Shown here piece by piece: positions 61,787 through 64,000 of a DNA stretch of 64,000 bases (positions are counted from its first letter, which is position 1; each line of letters opens with the position of its first letter). Source of the stretch: an uncultured Bacteroidales bacterium (GTDB lineage: Bacteria; Bacteroidota; Bacteroidia; Bacteroidales; Paludibacteraceae). The stretch spans positions 1 through 64,000 of the forward strand of contig ONTT01000003.1 of the NCBI GenBank assembly GCA_900320865.1, read 5' to 3'. Both the position numbers and the translations under genes were made by a program. The notes beneath the pieces were generated by a model. That model searched no databases. It saw only the letters and a list, made by a program, of their open reading frames with translations, and was not told the DNA's origin.

Positions 61787-63163
61787 TTATACTATTTCGC
61801 CTCTTAATGTCGCGGCAGAGGCTTCTTTTATGCGTACATTGATGATATCGCCTATCTTCTGGTCGGTTCTGGGGAAGACCACGGTCTTATATTGCTCGGT
61901 GCGACCGTACATATCATCATGGCTGCGTTTGGAGAAACCCTCTACGAGCACTTCTACCGTCTTGCCTATCTCCCGTTGATTTGACTCCAGCGAGAGTTGG
62001 TTTTGTAAGGCGATGATCTCATTGAGACGACGCACTTTCTCCTCCTCCGAGATGTTATCGGGCAGGTGTTTCTGGGCATAGGTACCCGGCCGTTCGGAGT
62101 ATTTGAACATGAACGCAGAGTCAAAGCCCACCTCTCTCATGAGCGAGAGGGTCTCAGCATGGTCTTCGAGCGTCTCGTCGTGAAAACCGCAGAAGATATC
62201 AGTGCTGATGGCTGCCGTAGGCAGGATACGCCGAATGGCAGCAATACGCTCCAGATACCACTCTCGGGTGTACTTGCGATTCATCAGTTTGAGAATGTGA
62301 TTTGAACCTGACTGCACGGCCAGATGAATGAACTTACAGAGGTTCTTATGACGACTGATGGCTTCGAGCGTCTTATCGGACATATCCTTCGGATGGGAAG
62401 TCGTAAAGCGAATACGCATATCCGGAACAGCGTCAGCTACGATCTCCAGCAGGTCCGCGAAGTCCACCTCGGAGAGGTTATGGGTTATGGGTGACGGGTT
62501 ACCGATATAGCGGTATGAGTTGACGTTCTGACCGAGAAGGGTGACTTCTTTGTATCCGCGTTCCTGCAGGTCACGCACCTCATTGAGAATGGACTCCACA
62601 TCACGACTTCGTTCGCGACCGCGGGTATAAGGCACCACGCAATAGGAGCAGAAGTTATTACAGCCGCGCATAATGCTCACGAAACCGCTAATGGAGCGAC
62701 CGATACGCGAAGGGATGATATGGCGGTAGGTCTCGGAGGTACTGAGTTCCACATTCATCGCCTTATGGCCCTGTTCGCACTGTGCCAAGAGGTTCGGGAT
62801 GTCAAGATACGCATCCGGTCCCGCCACAAAATCCACACCGAAATCATCAATCAGTTCCTGACCCATTCGCTCCGCCATACAGCCGATGACACCAATGATC
62901 TTATCGCGATTTTCAATCTTCGATTTTTGATTTGAGATTTTAGATTTATTATTTCTCAAATGAGCCTTGAGTTCCCGCAGACGAGCACCCACTTTCTGCT
63001 CCGCGTTATCACGGATAGAGCAGGTATTGAGCAGAACGATATCGGCATCTTCCCAATGCTCCGTCAGTTCCGCATCGGTTGTTTCCATTATAGCTGCTAC
63101 GACTTCGCTATCCGCGACGTTCATTTGGCAACCATAGGTCTCAATATAGAATTTTTTTGTCAT
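61787..63163 (-). CDS. miaB: tRNA-2-methylthio-N6-dimethylallyladenosine synthase
   Basis: 458 residues from the ATG at 63163. The N-terminal UPF0004 domain has three cluster Cys (YGCQMN, NTCSIRDNAE, IGCMAE), the radical-SAM site is CNNFCSYC (near 165), and a TRAM domain closes the protein. It adds the methylthio group to A37 of tRNAs. Two in-frame heptamer insertions lie in loops: 62910-62958 (residues 69-85, rich in KSKISNQ) and 62478-62505 (residues 220-229). An ATG at 63175 is another possible start. Confidence 0.94.
   Translation of the reverse strand: MTKKFYIETYGCQMNVADSEVVAAIMETTDAELTEHWEDADIVLLNTCSIRDNAEQKVGARLRELKAHLRNNKSKISNQKSKIENRDKIIGVIGCMAERMGQELIDDFGVDFVAGPDAYLDIPNLLAQCEQGHKAMNVELSTSETYRHIIPSRIGRSISGFVSIMRGCNNFCSYCVVPYTRGRERSRDVESILNEVRDLQERGYKEVTLLGQNVNSYRYIGNPSPITHNLSEVDFADLLEIVADAVPDMRIRFTTSHPKDMSDKTLEAISRHKNLCKFIHLAVQSGSNHILKLMNRKYTREWYLERIAAIRRILPTAAISTDIFCGFHDETLEDHAETLSLMREVGFDSAFMFKYSERPGTYAQKHLPDNISEEEKVRRLNEIIALQNQLSLESNQREIGKTVEVLVEGFSKRSHDDMYGRTEQYKTVVFPRTDQKIGDIINVRIKEASAATLRGEIV
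62478..62505. repeat. Heptamer array inside miaB, second site, 4 units
   Basis: gttatgg, gttatgg, gtgacgg, gttaccg. Read as part of GNPSPITHNLS on the minus strand. Confidence 0.85.
62910..62958. repeat. Heptamer array inside miaB, first site, 7 units
   Basis: attttca, atcttcg, atttttg, atttgag, attttag, atttatt, atttctc. Encodes NNKSKISNQKSKIENR between two cluster-binding Cys. Confidence 0.88.
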
Positions 63164-63178
63164 TATTTTGCACAAATA

Positions 63179-63210
63179 TTTGCATATGTCGAAAAAAAGC
63201 AGTACTTTTG
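63179..63210 (+). promoter_or_regulatory. Promoter of the tRNA-Pro gene
   Basis: TTTG (63179-63182), 20 bases, TACTTTTG (63203-63210), 26 bases before the tRNA. Confidence 0.8.
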
Positions 63211-63235
63211 CACCCGCTTTCGAAAAATCGAAAGA

Positions 63236-63309
63236 CGGGAAGTGGCGCAGCCCGGTAGCGCAACGGTCTGGGGGACCGGAGGTCGCGTGTTCGAATCACG
63301 TCTTCCCGA
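63236..63309 (+). tRNA. tRNA-Pro (anticodon GGG)
   Basis: CGGGAAG/CTTCCCG acceptor arms, D arm GCGC/GCGC, anticodon loop CTGGGGG with GGG at positions 34-36, T loop TTCGAAT and discriminator A. The 27-43 pair is A-G (mismatch). CCA is not encoded. Confidence 0.95.
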
Positions 63310-63312
63310 CTA

Positions 63313-63340
63313 AAAGGATGGCTTAGGCCGTCCTTTTTGG
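63313..63340 (+). terminator. Terminator of the tRNA gene
   Basis: AAAAGGAtGGC, TTAG loop, GCCgTCCTTTTT; one T-G wobble in the stem, then a T-run. Confidence 0.85.
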
Positions 63341-63408
63341 TAGACGGATTCTAACCCGCGTGTTCTCCGCCGCTTCGCTCTGTCGATTATTGCGAAGATT
63401 CGCAATTG

Positions 63409-63430
63409 TCGGATCACGTCTTCCCGACTA
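63409..63430 (+). repeat. Second copy of the tRNA-Pro 3' end
   Basis: The 22 bases from tcg to gacta repeat 63291-63312 with one mismatch (a to g), including 18 identical bases at the end. It lies 118 bp downstream and looks like the direct repeat left by tRNA-targeted integration or by duplication. Confidence 0.8.
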
Positions 63431-64000
63431 CTTTAACAAAGGCAGATTTACTTCGGTAACTGCCTTTAATTGTATGCCTTGCAAGACGGGCTGCATGTCC
63501 GGGTTCTTTTGGATAAGGTCCATCCACCACTCTGCTTCGTCGAGGTCTGCGAAACCGCTCACGCGCAGCGCACATCCATCTCCCCAAACGGGCATCTTCT
63601 GCAGGTCAAAATCACGAATCAGGAACTGCGAGAAGTTAAACAACGCAACTTCGTACTGCAGTTCATTCAGTGCTTGTTCCTCCGCTGTAGGCAGAATAAG
63701 CAGTACCACAGACGGTTGTTTACGATCTTCGCTCCACTGCTGTTCGGCTACCGTAGTATCTTGTGGCTCTTCTTCGATCTCTCCGCGTCGATCGGCGAGA
63801 CTGCCGCTGGCACCACCCTTCTGACTCTCCATACCTTGTCCCATCATCGCCAACATATCCTTCGCCATGGCTCCCAATTCGGTATTGCCATAGTTCTCCA
63901 CCATCGCGCGTAGTTCGTTTGCGAAGGATTCTTGTCCTTCGGTACGCGCAACGGAAACCGCCTTCAAGAAGACGAAACGCGGCATGAGCCGACTCTGCGG
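63428..64000 (-). CDS. C-terminal part of a large PorW/SprE-like lipoprotein (runs off the window)
   Basis: The frame is open to the window edge. A short helical region with low-complexity linker (about GASGSLADRRGEIEEEPQD) leads to a C-terminal domain: YEVALFNFSQFLIRDFDL, then RVSGFADLDEAEWWMDLI and a final EVNLPLL. This end matches the tetratricopeptide lipoproteins of Bacteroidetes linked to type IX secretion and gliding (PorW/SprE type). The assignment rests on the C-terminus only. Confidence 0.65.
   Translation of the reverse strand, partial: PQSRLMPRFVFLKAVSVARTEGQESFANELRAMVENYGNTELGAMAKDMLAMMGQGMESQKGGASGSLADRRGEIEEEPQDTTVAEQQWSEDRKQPSVVLLILPTAEEQALNELQYEVALFNFSQFLIRDFDLQKMPVWGDGCALRVSGFADLDEAEWWMDLIQKNPDMQPVLQGIQLKAVTEVNLPLLK

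Noticed and set aside
63409..63430. Second tRNA gene downstream of tRNA-Pro
   Set aside because: Only the 3' 22 bases are repeated; D and anticodon arms are missing.

Overview
The window is a chromosomal segment of a bacterium of the phylum Bacteroidota, most likely order Bacteroidales; family and genus cannot be fixed from this sequence. The evidence is a PorZ-type type IX secretion protein with a secretion tail, a serine palmitoyltransferase, split chromate-transporter genes, a TGS-uridine-kinase-type nucleoside kinase, DUF4827, DUF4250, DUF5715 and DUF6140 proteins, and about twenty promoters with the Bacteroidota consensus (TTTG or CTTG, usually 20 bases, then TAnnTTTG). Most of the window is core housekeeping DNA; I see no transposase, integrase, phage gene or CRISPR array.

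Layout. 1-6.6 kb: minus-strand small operons (HAD hydrolase, rhodanese/metallo-beta-lactamase lipoprotein, YbaK, small coupled ORFs, sugar kinase, acyl-ACP thioesterase, HdeD-like protein, DUF2130). 6.6-15.7 kb: plus-strand run (outer-membrane protein, TtcA-like, DUF486, sirtuin, MenA, RfbA, membrane-tethered AraC protein, FKBP-like lipoprotein, DUF4827, GlmM, LpxB). 15.7-21.9 kb: SurE, M16 protease, FtsH, RsfS on minus. 22-32 kb: uridine kinase, two chromate-transporter halves, UvrD/PcrA helicase (minus), RsmF-like methylase, RdgB and a giant doubled PorZ. 32-40.5 kb: minus-strand FolE, SPOR protein, nucleoside kinase, KdsA, GH16-like protein, LOG, GyrB, ProX.

40.5-46 kb is the accessory region. 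A winged-helix/cysteine-rich protein is flanked by four copies of a 46-nt stem-loop, three of them in its own 5' leader. Beside it a WYL regulator and five uncharacterised genes are read from three promoters that share one unusual operator-like -33 region. 46-52.7 kb holds Mdh, serine palmitoyltransferase with a short-chain reductase (probable sphingolipid pair), LD-carboxypeptidase, a 5'-nucleotidase C-terminal-domain lipoprotein and the PsuG/PsuK pseudouridine pair. 52.7-64 kb holds a DUF5715 lipoprotein, CysS, NagB, a TlpA-like lipoprotein, GlgB, an M13 peptidase, HIT, GreA with a structured leader, MiaB, tRNA-Pro(GGG) and the end of a large secretion-related protein.

The strongest unexplained pattern is a family of 7-bp tandem repeats (for example attggtg, atttttg, tgaaagg, gttatgg). 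The arrays sit at gene ends, where they supply the stop codons of at least nine genes, and also lie in frame inside conserved enzymes (LpxB, MiaB twice, GlgB, MenA, a reductase, LD-carboxypeptidase). GlgB and MiaB carry nearly the same inserted peptide. One such array precedes lpxB, which has no ATG, GTG or TTG in front of its conserved N-terminal motif.
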